From Tardibacter chloracetimidivorans (GTDB lineage: Bacteria; Pseudomonadota; Alphaproteobacteria; Sphingomonadales; Sphingomonadaceae): a stretch of 64,000 nucleotides of DNA. Positions 1-8,955 of this stretch are shown one piece after another. The notes below the pieces were generated by a model. It saw only the letters and a list, made by a program, of their open reading frames with translations. It ran no database searches and had not been told where the DNA came from. A program made the translations under genes and the position numbers. Positions within the stretch are counted from its first letter, which is position 1; the number at the start of each line of letters is the position of its first letter. The stretch is taken from assembly GCF_001890385.1 (NCBI RefSeq), contig NZ_CP018221.1, positions 2,281,501 to 2,345,500 on the forward strand. The letters run 5' to 3'.

Positions 1-1785
1 GAGCACCGCCAGCTTTCGATCGAGACCCCGGCCCATATCGAGAGCCATCGGCACTTGACGGACGCCATCAGGAACGAGGGCACGGTCGCCTGCCTCCAAC
101 TGCAGCATGGCGGCCAGGCCGCCAAGCTCGACACCATCTTCGATGGCGTGGCGCGCGCGCCGAGCGATGTCTCGCGGCGCAGCGATCCGTCGCGCCTGAT
201 CGCGCGCGCCTTTACCGACGACGAGCTCGAGCGGCTGGTCGACGCGTTCGGCGCGGCCGCGATCGCCGGCATGGACGCGGGGTATCAGGCTATCGAATTC
301 CACGGGGCACATGGCTATGTGCTCAGCGCCTTCCTTTCGCCGCTCACCAACCGCCGTGATGATCGGTGGGGTGGTGACGAGGATCGCAGGCTCGAATTGC
401 CGCGCCGCGTGATCGAACGCGTGCGGGAAGCGATCGGCGAGCGCCCGCTCCTCTACCGCATCTCGGCGGACGAATTTTCGCGCGGCGGCCTTACGATCGA
501 GGACATGGAACGCATCACACCAAAGCTGGTGGCGGCGGGCCTCGACGGGATCCACGTCTCCACCGGGCTCGGCTGGACAGGGATGCACAACGTCATCGAG
601 CCGATGTCGCAGCCCGAAGGTTGGCGCCTCCCCTATTCGCGGCGCATCCGGGAAGCGACCGGCGTGCCGGTGATCACCGTTGGCCAGATCCGGTCGCCCG
701 TCACCGCCGAGCGCGCGTTGAGCGAAGGCGACGCGGATCTGATCGCGCTCGGCCGGCCGCTCCTCGCCGATCCGCACTGGGCGGCGAAAGCGAAGGCCGG
801 CCGCGCGGTCGACATCCGGCCATGCACATCCTGCAACTATTGCGTCAGCGTCAGCCTGACCCCCGACGGCACGATCTGCTGCGCCGAAAATCCGCGCACG
901 TCCCGGGAGCTTGATCCGCTTCCAAGGGCAGAGGGCCACCACAAGGCGGTGGTCGTCGGGGCGGGCCCCGGCGGGCTTGCCGCCGCCCTGCTGCTCGACC
1001 AGGCGGGCTATGACACGCGGCTGATCGAGGAGCGTTCCGCTGTCGGCGGCGGGCTGATCGCGTCCGCGGCGCCGCCGCACAAGGAAATGCTCAACTGGCA
1101 CCGCGACTATCTGTCGAGGCGGATCGCCGGCAGCGGCGTGACGCTCGACCTCGGCAAGGCAGAAACCGCCGATATGATCGCGGCGGGGCAACCCAGGCTC
1201 GTCGTGCTCGCCACGGGCAGCCGGGCACGGCCGATGCCGTTCGAGGGCCACGACGACGCCCTTGTCCATGATGCCTATGCGTTGCTGATGGGCGACGATC
1301 GCTGGATCGATTCGCTCGGCGAAGGCCCCGTGCTGGTCTATGGTGGCGGCGAGACGGGCTGCGAGACCGCGGAGATGATCGCCGCACGCGGACGATCGGT
1401 ATTGCTCGTCACCCGCTCGCCTCTCAAGTCGCTGGCCCGTTCGGCGGAGTTCATCTACCGCACCGTCCTTCTGAAACGGCTCACCGCCAACCCGTTGATC
1501 GAAATCCTGACGGATACGGAGCTGGTCGCCGTCCACGACGGCGAAGCCCGGCTCTGTTCGGCTGGCGAAGGCGCGGCCCGGCGCCTGGTCTCGGCCGTGC
1601 TGATCGCGCAGGGACGAGAACCGAACGATGCGCTGCTGGACGCGCTGACCGGTCTCGGCATCGAGGCGGTCCCGATCGGCGACGCGGTCAAGGGCGGCAG
1701 GATCGGGGACGCCATTCACGGGGCCTACGCCGCCGTTCGCAGCGTGACCATGCTCGATGCCGAACCGGAAGAGCTCGCTTGCTGA
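1..1785 (+). CDS. Old Yellow Enzyme-family NADH:flavin oxidoreductase / 2,4-dienoyl-CoA reductase-like, 5' partial
   Basis: The frame is open from base 1, so the start lies outside the window; 594 codons are visible. The N-terminal part is an FMN-binding TIM barrel of the OYE type (HGG near visible codon 40, then a FHGAHGY segment). A cysteine cluster of the form CxxCxxC followed by CCxENP at about codons 275-295 fits the 4Fe-4S site of FadH and trimethylamine-dehydrogenase-like enzymes. After it comes a FAD/NAD Rossmann domain starting with GAGPGG near codon 320. Members reduce C=C bonds in enoyl-CoA or cyclic enone substrates. The full family length is about 650-690 aa, so perhaps 60-90 residues are missing. 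It may begin the catabolic set that continues downstream; the substrate is unknown. Confidence 0.85.
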   Translation, partial: EHRQLSIETPAHIESHRHLTDAIRNEGTVACLQLQHGGQAAKLDTIFDGVARAPSDVSRRSDPSRLIARAFTDDELERLVDAFGAAAIAGMDAGYQAIEFHGAHGYVLSAFLSPLTNRRDDRWGGDEDRRLELPRRVIERVREAIGERPLLYRISADEFSRGGLTIEDMERITPKLVAAGLDGIHVSTGLGWTGMHNVIEPMSQPEGWRLPYSRRIREATGVPVITVGQIRSPVTAERALSEGDADLIALGRPLLADPHWAAKAKAGRAVDIRPCTSCNYCVSVSLTPDGTICCAENPRTSRELDPLPRAEGHHKAVVVGAGPGGLAAALLLDQAGYDTRLIEERSAVGGGLIASAAPPHKEMLNWHRDYLSRRIAGSGVTLDLGKAETADMIAAGQPRLVVLATGSRARPMPFEGHDDALVHDAYALLMGDDRWIDSLGEGPVLVYGGGETGCETAEMIAARGRSVLLVTRSPLKSLARSAEFIYRTVLLKRLTANPLIEILTDTELVAVHDGEARLCSAGEGAARRLVSAVLIAQGREPNDALLDALTGLGIEAVPIGDAVKGGRIGDAIHGAYAAVRSVTMLDAEPEELAC

Positions 1786-1923
1786 TCGCCCGGAGAAACC
1801 GGACATGGTGATCGAGCCGACGCAAGAGGCCCGGTCCGGCGTAGCGCCGACGCCGGCCGCCAGGCTAGAACCCGCCGCCAGAGCGTGCCGAACCGGCAAT
1901 GAATTTCAGGAAAGGAAAATTCG

Positions 1924-2649
1924 ATGACGGCCCTGACCAACAAGACTTTCATCATTATGGGCGCGAGCAGTGGCATCGGCGAGGCCACGGCGCACCGGCT
2001 CAGCAGCGAAGGCGCGCAGCTTGTCCTGGCGGCGCGGCGGACGGACCGGCTCGATATCCTCGCCCGCGCGCTTCCCGCGCCGGCGATCGCCTGCGCCTGC
2101 GACGTCGTCAATCGCGCTGATGTCGATGCGGTGGCAGCGGCGGCGCTGGAACGTTTCGGCCGCATCGACGGAATCGTCAACTGTGCCGGGATCATGCCGA
2201 TGTCGCCGTTGGCAAAAGGCCGCGTCGAAGATTGGGACCGGCTGATCGACGTCAATATCCGTGGCGTACTGCATGGGATCAATGCCGTGCTCGGCCACCT
2301 GATCGCGCAGGGCCATGGCGATATCGTCAATGTCGGCTCGATCGCGAGTTTCCGCACCTTCCCCTCCGGCGCCGTCTATTCCGCCACCAAATTCGCGGTA
2401 CGGGCGATCGGCGATGGCTTGCGGGCGGAATCGGGTGATGTGGTGCGCGTGACCACCGTCTATCCCGGCCCGGTGGCGAGCGAGCTGGCGGAAACGGTCG
2501 GCAACGATCAGCTGCGCGATCATATCAAGGGCCTTGAAGCGGTCGCGCTGCCCGCCGGCGCCATCGCGGATGCGATCGCCTTTGCGTTGAAGCAGCCGGC
2601 CGGAACCTCGATCGACGACATCACGATCAATCCCACCGCCCGTTTCTGA
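1924..2649 (+). CDS. SDR family NAD(P)-dependent oxidoreductase
   Basis: A 241-aa classical short-chain dehydrogenase. It has the cofactor motif GASSGIG near residue 13, an NCAG motif near residue 83 and the catalytic YSATK near residue 145. An AGGAAAGG ribosome site sits about 8 bases before the ATG. The closest general resemblance is to the clavulanate-dehydrogenase/YdfG type that oxidises or reduces hydroxyl/keto groups. It lies 138 bp after the OYE-type gene and 79 bp before the NTF2-like gene on the same strand, so the three probably form one transcription unit. The substrate cannot be read from sequence. Confidence 0.85.
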   Translation: MTALTNKTFIIMGASSGIGEATAHRLSSEGAQLVLAARRTDRLDILARALPAPAIACACDVVNRADVDAVAAAALERFGRIDGIVNCAGIMPMSPLAKGRVEDWDRLIDVNIRGVLHGINAVLGHLIAQGHGDIVNVGSIASFRTFPSGAVYSATKFAVRAIGDGLRAESGDVVRVTTVYPGPVASELAETVGNDQLRDHIKGLEAVALPAGAIADAIAFALKQPAGTSIDDITINPTARF

Positions 2650-2728
2650 GAACGCGGCCAGGAAACATTCGCACCGGCGCGGCGGGGAAGCCGGGTCGCG
2701 TGGCGAAAAATGGCGAAGGAAAGGCGAT

Positions 2729-3148
2729 ATGGCCGGCTCCGCTGACGAGGAAGACATTCGCAGGGTCATCACCAGCTACGCCACCGCCATCGACGGGCGG
2801 GACTGGGTGAAGCTCGGCCAATGCTTCACGGAGGACGTGACGGCCGACTACGGGCCGATCGGGCTCTGGAACTCGCGCGACGAACTGGTCGGCTACATGG
2901 CCTCGGCGCACGATGATTTTGGCCAGACCATGCACAGCCTGAGCAATTTCGACATCAACGTCACCGGCGACGATGCGGTCGCCCGGACCTATTTCAACGC
3001 CCTGCTGCCTTTCCGCGACAGGCGGCCTCCGATCCGGGTGTCCGGCTTCTACGATGACCGGTTGAGGCGCGCCGGCGGGGCCTGGCGCATCGCCGCGCGA
3101 ACGGTCGTGACCGCCTATGTCGAGAACATGCCAACGTGCCCGGCTTGA
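2729..3148 (+). CDS. SnoaL/NTF2-like protein
   Basis: A 139-aa protein with the alpha+beta cone fold signature of the SnoaL_4 group: an N-terminal helix with DEEDIRRVITSYA, then FTEDVTADYG, then a C-terminal sheet ending in WRIAARTV. Such proteins are small isomerases, hydratases or dehydratases, or non-catalytic binding domains; many sit in sphingomonad steroid and aromatic clusters. It follows the SDR on the same strand. A second, only distantly similar NTF2-like gene lies at 10145-10585. No catalytic dyad can be assigned with confidence. Confidence 0.75.
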   Translation: MAGSADEEDIRRVITSYATAIDGRDWVKLGQCFTEDVTADYGPIGLWNSRDELVGYMASAHDDFGQTMHSLSNFDINVTGDDAVARTYFNALLPFRDRRPPIRVSGFYDDRLRRAGGAWRIAARTVVTAYVENMPTCPA

Positions 3149-3222
3149 AGGGCTGCCGAACGAGCGGGCGCATCGTCAGGCGAATTCTCCCGCATGTTCG
3201 CACAGGCGCGTCAGGCGATGCC

Positions 3223-4662
3223 TCATTTTACGCCGTGATTGACATAAGCCGTCTTTGACTCGGTGAAGAATTCCGCCGCCGCCGCGCCGGTTTCGCGCGC
3301 GCCGAAGCCGGATGGCGCCCGCCCGCCCAGCGGAACATGATATTCGAGGCCGGCGGTCGGCGTGTTGATCATCACCATCCCGGCGCGCGAGGCACGGCGG
3401 AATGCCTCGGCATGCTTCAGGCTGCGCGTCGCGATGCCGGAAGACAGGCCGAGCTCGCACCCGTTCGCGACCGCGATCGCCTCATCGAGATCGGCGACCT
3501 CGATGACGGCGGCGATCGGCCCGAACGATTCATGCTGGTTGCAATGCATCTCGCCATGGGTGCCGACGAACAGCGTGGGCGCCATATAATGGCCGCGCGT
3601 GCGCGCCTCCACCGCGATCCCGCCCGCGAGCAGCTCGGCACCCTCAGCCCTGGCGGCGGCGACGAAGGCCAGATTGTCGTCGAACTGCGCTTTCGTCGCG
3701 ACCGGGCCGATCTGCGTGTCCGGATCGAGCGCGTGGCCCACCTTGTAGGCACGCGCCTTTGCCGCCAACCGCTCGACAAAGGCATCGTGGATGCCACGCT
3801 GGACGATGAAGCGCTCGGTGCCAGTGCAGCGCTGCCCGGTCTGGATCCAGGCGCCATCCGCCGCAATATCGACCGCAAGATCGAGATCGGCATCATCCAG
3901 CACGACCAGCGGATTCTTGCCGCCGAGCTCGAGCTGCGCCTTGGTCATGCTCTGCGCCGCGCGGATCATGACCGATCGGCCCGTATTCGTGCCGCCGGTG
4001 AAGCTGACGGCATCGGCCGCGTCCACCATGATGTCGCCGCTCGATCGACCATCGCCGACCACTAGGTTGAACACACCGCCGGGCAGGCCGACCTCCTCCA
4101 GGATGCGGGCGAGCATGATTGCCGGGCCGGGAACCGCGCTCGAAGGTTTCAACACCACCGTGTTGCCATAAGCGAGCGCGGCCGCGACCTTCCACGAAGG
4201 CAAGGCGAGCGGGAAATTCCACGGCGTGATCGCCGCGACCACGCCGACCGGCTCGTAACTCACGATGATATTGTGGCCATCGCGAATGGAGCCATGCCAC
4301 TGGCCGGGATGGCGCAGCACCTCGCCCGAATAATATTGGAAGCATTGCGCCGCGCGGATCGTTTCGCCGATACCCTCGGCAAGCGTTTTGCCTTCCTCCC
4401 GCGACAGCAGCCTTCCGATTTCCTCGCGGCTCGCCATCAGGCGATCGCCCACCGCGCGCAACAGATCGGTGCGAAGCTGAGCGTTGAACGCCCGCCAACC
4501 GGGAAGCGCCCGGTGCGCCGCCGCCATCGCCTCGGCAACCTCTTCCGGCGCGGCCTTGTGATAGATGCCGACAGCTTCGTCGAGATCGGAAGGATTGCGC
4601 GTTTCGAACGTGGATGCGCCGTGGCGCCAGCGCCCGTCGATATAATTCTCGCCCTGCATCAT
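3223..4662 (-). CDS. NAD(P)-dependent aldehyde dehydrogenase
   Basis: A 479-aa enzyme of the ALDH superfamily that oxidises an aldehyde to the acid. It shows the cofactor-binding ITPWNFPLA segment, the general-base LELGGKNP motif and the nucleophile in GQRCTGT. The open frame runs on upstream to 4809, but that part overlaps the crotonase gene and is low-complexity; the ATG pair at 4657-4662 gives the normal family length and an MQGENYIDG start like other ALDHs. It lies 76 bp downstream of the crotonase gene on the same strand, consistent with one operon controlled from the 5540-5933 interval. Confidence 0.9.
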   Translation of the reverse strand: MMQGENYIDGRWRHGASTFETRNPSDLDEAVGIYHKAAPEEVAEAMAAAHRALPGWRAFNAQLRTDLLRAVGDRLMASREEIGRLLSREEGKTLAEGIGETIRAAQCFQYYSGEVLRHPGQWHGSIRDGHNIIVSYEPVGVVAAITPWNFPLALPSWKVAAALAYGNTVVLKPSSAVPGPAIMLARILEEVGLPGGVFNLVVGDGRSSGDIMVDAADAVSFTGGTNTGRSVMIRAAQSMTKAQLELGGKNPLVVLDDADLDLAVDIAADGAWIQTGQRCTGTERFIVQRGIHDAFVERLAAKARAYKVGHALDPDTQIGPVATKAQFDDNLAFVAAARAEGAELLAGGIAVEARTRGHYMAPTLFVGTHGEMHCNQHESFGPIAAVIEVADLDEAIAVANGCELGLSSGIATRSLKHAEAFRRASRAGMVMINTPTAGLEYHVPLGGRAPSGFGARETGAAAAEFFTESKTAYVNHGVK

Positions 4663-4738
4663 CTCGCTCTTGCCATCGTTGTGGGTGTCGCCGGAGCCAG
4701 GCCGACGCGATCGCCGGGAGCCGTCAGGCCGCGGTCGA

Positions 4739-5539
4739 TCATCGATCCTTGAATTCCGGCGCACGCCTGCCGAGGAAGGCCGCGATCGCCTCGTGATGAT
4801 CCTCCGCATGGTGCGACAGCGCCTGAAACGCGCCCGCCATCTCGAGCGCCGATCCCAGCTTCATATCCTGTCCCTCCCGCATGAGGCGCTTCGCGAGGCG
4901 GGTCGCGTGGCCCGGATTGGCAGCGATCCGCCGCGCGATCTCCAGAGCGCGGTCGAGCAAGGCATCCTGCGGCACGACTTCGGCAACCAGGCCATATTCG
5001 AGCGCCTGCGCCGCGGTGATCGTATCCCCGGTCAGCGTCATCAGGCTGGCCCGCGCGGGGCCGATCACGCGAGGAAGCAACCACGCCCCGCCGCCGCCCG
5101 GAATTATGCCGAGCTTCACGTAACTCTCCGCCATCACCGCGGTTTCGCTGGCGATGCGGACGTCGCACATGCAAGCGATGTCGAGCCCGAGGCCGATCGC
5201 CGGCCCGTTGATCGCGGCCACGATCGGCACCTCCAGATCCTGGAACGCCGGACCGATCATCTGCACGCTGTTCCGGTAATTGCTTCTCACCGCGAAGGGA
5301 GAACCGCCGAACATGCCGGTGCGCTGCTGCATGTTCTTGATGTTACCGCCCGCACAGAAGGCGTCGCCCGCACCGGTCAGGACGATCGCGCGGACCGAGG
5401 TATCGCGCGTCATTGTCCGGCAGAACTCGACGATCTCCTCGCTCTGCGCATCTTCCGAGATCACGTTCTTCTGCTCGGGCCGGTTGAAGCGCGCGACGAC
5501 GACGGACGCCTGGCGCTCCACCATCAGGAAAGGCTGCAT
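4739..5539 (-). CDS. Enoyl-CoA hydratase/isomerase family (crotonase) protein
   Basis: A 266-aa crotonase-fold protein. The oxyanion-hole loop GAGDAFCAGGNIKNM is present near residue 60, as is the IIPGGGGAWLLP segment near residue 140. At the positions of the two catalytic glutamates of classical enoyl-CoA hydratase I read Tyr (ESYVKLGII) and Leu (SLMTLTG), so hydration by the usual mechanism is doubtful; isomerase, lyase or hydrolase activity is equally possible. It is the first gene of a likely two-gene unit with the aldehyde dehydrogenase. A palindromic operator candidate lies 19 bp upstream of its start. Confidence 0.85.
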   Translation of the reverse strand: MQPFLMVERQASVVVARFNRPEQKNVISEDAQSEEIVEFCRTMTRDTSVRAIVLTGAGDAFCAGGNIKNMQQRTGMFGGSPFAVRSNYRNSVQMIGPAFQDLEVPIVAAINGPAIGLGLDIACMCDVRIASETAVMAESYVKLGIIPGGGGAWLLPRVIGPARASLMTLTGDTITAAQALEYGLVAEVVPQDALLDRALEIARRIAANPGHATRLAKRLMREGQDMKLGSALEMAGAFQALSHHAEDHHEAIAAFLGRRAPEFKDR

Positions 5540-5557
5540 AAATGGGGTCCTTCTTAG

Positions 5558-5576
5558 AGCCGACTATATATCACTT
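5558..5576. promoter_or_regulatory. Candidate operator (AACTGA-N7-TCAGTT family), upstream of crotonase/ALDH
   Basis: AGCCGA-N7-TCACTT, 9 of 12 matches to the palindromic consensus inferred from the cluster. It overlaps an inverted repeat GCCGACT...AGTCGGC (about 5559-5586, 14-bp spacer). The rest of the 394-bp divergent interval 5540-5933 holds a possible -35 TTGACA at 5691-5696 pointing toward the LuxE-like gene, with a weak -10; I see no gene in it. Confidence 0.4.
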
Positions 5577-5933
5577 CTGAGTCGGCCAGCGATAGCTAAT
5601 GGGGGGCTCGGACGCACGCAATCGCTAAGTCACCCGGTGAAAGCTCCGGAAGGTCAGCCTGACTCCCCTGTCCGACCCACGCGGGTCTACTTGACACCAA
5701 TAAACCAACACATCATTGTTTTTCCGGAAATGCTATGACGGGGTTGTGCCGGTAGTCGCTGCGATCGATCTCTAGTCTCATGCCTGATCGGCGTTCCGAC
5801 CATCCGGGCGAACGATCGCCGACTTTGTGATCCAGCTGAAAGGATGATCCCGTGACGGGGCCTGTTCCCGCGTCCGCACTTTACGCGGTCGATCGACGAT
5901 CACTCCACGAACAACTCAAAGGAATGCCGTATC

Positions 5934-7304
5934 ATGACCCAATCCGTCCGTTCGGGAACCTCACTCGCCGGGAGCCTGCGTGAAATAGAAAATATCTGCG
6001 CCGGCGAAGATCCGTTCGAATATTCGCCGGCGCAGCTGCGGCCGCTCCAGCTCGACGCGGCACGCCAGATGTTCGACGAGATGCGTCCCCACATCCCGAT
6101 CTTGGACCGCCGCGCACGCGAGACCGGCACCGACAGTATCGACGACGAGTCCGACCTGATCCGGCTCCTGCTCTCGCACACGACGTATAAAAGCTACCCG
6201 CAGTCCTTCGTCGCGAACCGCCAGTGGGATCGCCTTTCCAAATGGCTCGGGCTGGTTTCCACCGAAAGCTTCGAGCATGTCGATGCTGCCGGCGCCACCG
6301 ATATCGACGACTGGCTGCAGGCCATGTGGGCGTCCGGGTATAAAATCACCACGTCGAGCGGAACCGGGGGCAAGGTCTCGCTGCTGCCGAAATCCGAACG
6401 GGACATGCAGCGGTACGACGAATATATCCGTCGTTTCCGCGGCTGGCCGAATCCCGCCAAGGCCAATCGCGATCGACACTTCTTCATATTCGGGCCGATC
6501 GAGGGTGCGTATACGGGCGTCATCTCCGCAGCCTTCGCGCGCGACCATTTCGCGCGGCCGGATTCGGTCCATGTTCTGATCGACGAGCCGCTCAAGATCG
6601 CCAAGGTCAGCCAGTCCGCCGCGTTTCGCGAGAAGCTGAAGGCCGGCACGGCGACCCCGGACGAGATCGCGACGATGGAGGCCGAGGGCGCGGTGCAGGC
6701 CGCGAAATCAGCGGCGCGCATAGACGAGATGGTCGCCGATATCTTCAGGCTGCGCCAAGAGCCGCAGTACATCATGGGCATGTCCGCCCAGATTTATGAC
6801 CTCGTCCTCCGCGCCCGCGCGCAGAATATAGGGGACGGCGAATTTCATCCCGAGACGATCGTGAGCCACGGAGGCGGCACAAAGCATTTCAAGCTGCCGG
6901 CCGATTATGGTGAGCAGATCGTCAAATTCTTCGGCGATGTGATCTGGTCGACGGGCTACGGCATGACCGAGATGACATGGCTTTCAAACCAGTGTCCGGC
7001 CGGCAACCACCATCTGCCGCCAAGCATCCTGCCGCTCATCCTCGACGAGAGCGGTGAGAACATGATCGAACCGCATGACGGCATCGTCACGGGCCGTTTC
7101 GCATTCGTCGACCTGCTCACCGATATCCGCTGGGGCGGCATGATCTCCGGAGACAAGGTGACGGCGGACCTCGCCGGAAACTGCCCCTGCGGCCACGGTG
7201 GCGTGGTCCTGCACAGCATCGGGCGCTTCGAATCGGACACTGACGACAAGATCCAATGCTCGGGGACCATAGACGCCTATATCCGCGGAGCCGTGGTCGA
7301 ATGA
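5934..7304 (+). CDS. LuxE/PaaK-like adenylate-forming acyl synthetase
   Basis: A 456-aa ANL-superfamily protein. The P-loop-like TSSGTGGK motif is at residues 140-147, and the STGYGMTEM motif, equivalent to the adenylate-binding YG.TE of phenylacetate-CoA ligases, is near residue 345. The C-terminus contains GDKV, CPCGHGG and GRFESDTDDKIQ, which is the arrangement of PaaK and LuxE. Such enzymes adenylate a carboxylic acid and pass the acyl group to CoA or to a protein cysteine. It is shorter and more divergent than the three FadD-like synthetases elsewhere in the window. It precedes the DUF35 and acyl-CoA dehydrogenase genes on the same strand, so it may supply their acyl thioester. Whether the acceptor is CoA or a protein is open. 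Confidence 0.7.
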   Translation: MTQSVRSGTSLAGSLREIENICAGEDPFEYSPAQLRPLQLDAARQMFDEMRPHIPILDRRARETGTDSIDDESDLIRLLLSHTTYKSYPQSFVANRQWDRLSKWLGLVSTESFEHVDAAGATDIDDWLQAMWASGYKITTSSGTGGKVSLLPKSERDMQRYDEYIRRFRGWPNPAKANRDRHFFIFGPIEGAYTGVISAAFARDHFARPDSVHVLIDEPLKIAKVSQSAAFREKLKAGTATPDEIATMEAEGAVQAAKSAARIDEMVADIFRLRQEPQYIMGMSAQIYDLVLRARAQNIGDGEFHPETIVSHGGGTKHFKLPADYGEQIVKFFGDVIWSTGYGMTEMTWLSNQCPAGNHHLPPSILPLILDESGENMIEPHDGIVTGRFAFVDLLTDIRWGGMISGDKVTADLAGNCPCGHGGVVLHSIGRFESDTDDKIQCSGTIDAYIRGAVVE

Positions 7305-7332
7305 TGCCGGCCTGCCGTCAGGCGAGAAGACC

Positions 7333-7359
7333 TTGACAATAACAAACAGATTGTTAGTT
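7333..7359 (+). promoter_or_regulatory. Promoter -35 plus candidate operator before DUF35/ACAD operon
   Basis: TTGACA at 7333-7338 is a consensus -35. Immediately after it comes AACAAA-N7-TTAGTT (7341-7359), 9 of 12 matches to the cluster operator, and within it a perfect inverted repeat TAACAA-N5-TTGTTA (7340-7356). The palindrome fills the -35/-10 spacer, a classic repressor position. Confidence 0.5.
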
Positions 7360-7409
7360 CCTATCGCCATGAGAGCGTGAGGCGCACGCTCGACAGCGGA
7401 GAAGCGAAT

Positions 7410-7778
7410 GTGAGCGAGCCTGGCGGGCCGGACACCATCTTCCAGCAATATCTCCGCGAGGGCCGGTTCATGGTTCAACGGGCGCGGGGATCGGGCCAAT
7501 ATTTCTTCTACCCTCGCGTGGTGGAGCCGGGGACAGGAAGCCGCGACATCGAGTGGGCCGAGGTATCGGGCATGGGCGAGGTTTATTCGTCGACCACGGT
7601 ATTCCCGCGCCCTCCCGCAGCGCCGTACAACGTTGCCCTGGTCGAGCTGGACGAAGGCCCTCGCCTGATGAGCCGCGTCGAGGGGATCGATCCGAAGGAC
7701 GTTCGGATCGGTGCCAAGGTGAAGGCCCGCATCGTCCAGGGTGAAGAGCAGGCCTTCGTGGTGTTCGATCCCGCCTGA
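7410..7778 (+). CDS. OB-fold (DUF35-like) acyl-CoA-associated protein
   Basis: A 122-aa protein with the C-terminal OB-fold part of the DUF35 family (GEVYSSTTVFPRPP, PYNVALVELDEGPRLMSRV, IGAKVKARI). The four cysteines of the N-terminal zinc ribbon usual in this family are absent. The GTG at 7410 is preferred over one at 7377 because GGAGAAG lies just before it. DUF35 proteins usually partner a thiolase (steroid SCP2/Ltp2 aldolases) or a MaoC hydratase (ChsH2); no thiolase is encoded nearby, so the partner may be the MaoC-like protein at 17486 or lie outside the window. It heads a likely operon with the acyl-CoA dehydrogenase pair. Confidence 0.7.
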   Translation: MSEPGGPDTIFQQYLREGRFMVQRARGSGQYFFYPRVVEPGTGSRDIEWAEVSGMGEVYSSTTVFPRPPAAPYNVALVELDEGPRLMSRVEGIDPKDVRIGAKVKARIVQGEEQAFVVFDPA

Positions 7779-7839
7779 TGGCCCGGCGGCGGGGGAGATA
7801 TTTCTCCCGCTTCCCGGATAGCCTGCAAACAGAGGCTTT

Positions 7840-8955
7840 ATGACTGACGACGACGATATCGGGGAGATGCTGCGCGACAGCGCGGCCTCCTTCATCCAAG
7901 CGCGCTTCGATCCCCACAGCCTTCGCGGCGAAATCGATGGCGTGAGAGCGATTGATCGCGCCTTGTGGTCCGAAATGGCGAAGCTTGGCTGGCTGGCGGT
8001 GCTGTTGCCGGAGGCGATGGGCGGGCTCGGCGCTTCGCTCAGGGCCGCGAACATACTGGCCGAGATCTTCGGTCGCGCGGCCTTCCAGCAACCCTTCGTC
8101 GCGGCGGCGGTCATCCCCTCGACCCTGTTGGCCCAATGCCAGGGCGCGGCGGCGAGCAAGATCGCGACCGAGCTTCTTTCCGGCGAGACGGTCGTGACCC
8201 TGGCCTGGCAGTCCGCCGCTGACGATTTCGACCCGCGCTTCGACGGCGCGGAACTGGGCAGCGGTGGCCTTTCCGGGGCGAAGCGCTTCGTTCCCGCCGT
8301 GGAGGAGGAGGGTCGCCTGATCGTCAGCGCGACGCGCAACGGCGAGCCCGTGCTCGTCGCCGTCGACGCCGCAGCCCCAGCGGTGCGGATATCTCGTCAT
8401 CGTTCCACTTTAATCGGGCTCGCCGATGTAGAATTCCACGGCGTGACGGAGTTCGTCGTGCTGGCCGAGGGCAAAGCCGCGCGCACGGCGCTGTCGCGCG
8501 CGATCGAGGCCGGCCGGGTGGCGCTGGCCGCACAGGCTTCCGGCCTGCTGGCGGGGGCGCTGGACAGGACGATCGCGCATGTTTCGCAGCGGGTGCAGTT
8601 CGACAAGCCGATCGGATCGTTCCAATCGGTGCAGCATCGCTGTGTGGATCAACATATCGCCTTGCAGATAGCGTCCGCATCGGTCGCGAATGCCGCCAGC
8701 TGCTATGATTCCGACCCGGAGCTGGCCGAAACGCTCGCCGCGATCAGCTCGGCCAAGGCGCGGGCATGCGATGCGGCGCTCGCGGCGGGCACGCTGGGCG
8801 TGCAGCTTCACGGCGCGATGGGCTTCACCGAAGAGGCCGAGATCGGCCATTATCTGCGCGCAGCGATGGCTTCTGCCGCCTGGCTGGGATCATCGCCCGC
8901 CCACCGACGCCGCTTCATCTCTCATCGCGCCCCGCGGGAATCCGTCCATGGCTGA
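7840..8955 (+). CDS. Acyl-CoA dehydrogenase, first subunit of a two-gene pair
   Basis: A 371-aa acyl-CoA dehydrogenase-family protein. It has an N-terminal helical domain with LAVLLPEAMGGLG, a short middle domain, and a C-terminal four-helix domain with FDKPIGSFQSVQH and LGVQLHGAMGFTEE. It is shorter than canonical members. Its stop overlaps the start of a second acyl-CoA dehydrogenase gene by 8 bp. Adjacent unequal pairs like this form alpha2beta2 enzymes in steroid side-chain and ring degradation, where one subunit keeps FAD contacts and the other the catalytic base. The reaction would be alpha,beta-desaturation of a bulky acyl-CoA. Pair assembly is inferred from overlap and family precedent. 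Confidence 0.85.
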   Translation: MTDDDDIGEMLRDSAASFIQARFDPHSLRGEIDGVRAIDRALWSEMAKLGWLAVLLPEAMGGLGASLRAANILAEIFGRAAFQQPFVAAAVIPSTLLAQCQGAAASKIATELLSGETVVTLAWQSAADDFDPRFDGAELGSGGLSGAKRFVPAVEEEGRLIVSATRNGEPVLVAVDAAAPAVRISRHRSTLIGLADVEFHGVTEFVVLAEGKAARTALSRAIEAGRVALAAQASGLLAGALDRTIAHVSQRVQFDKPIGSFQSVQHRCVDQHIALQIASASVANAASCYDSDPELAETLAAISSAKARACDAALAAGTLGVQLHGAMGFTEEAEIGHYLRAAMASAAWLGSSPAHRRRFISHRAPRESVHG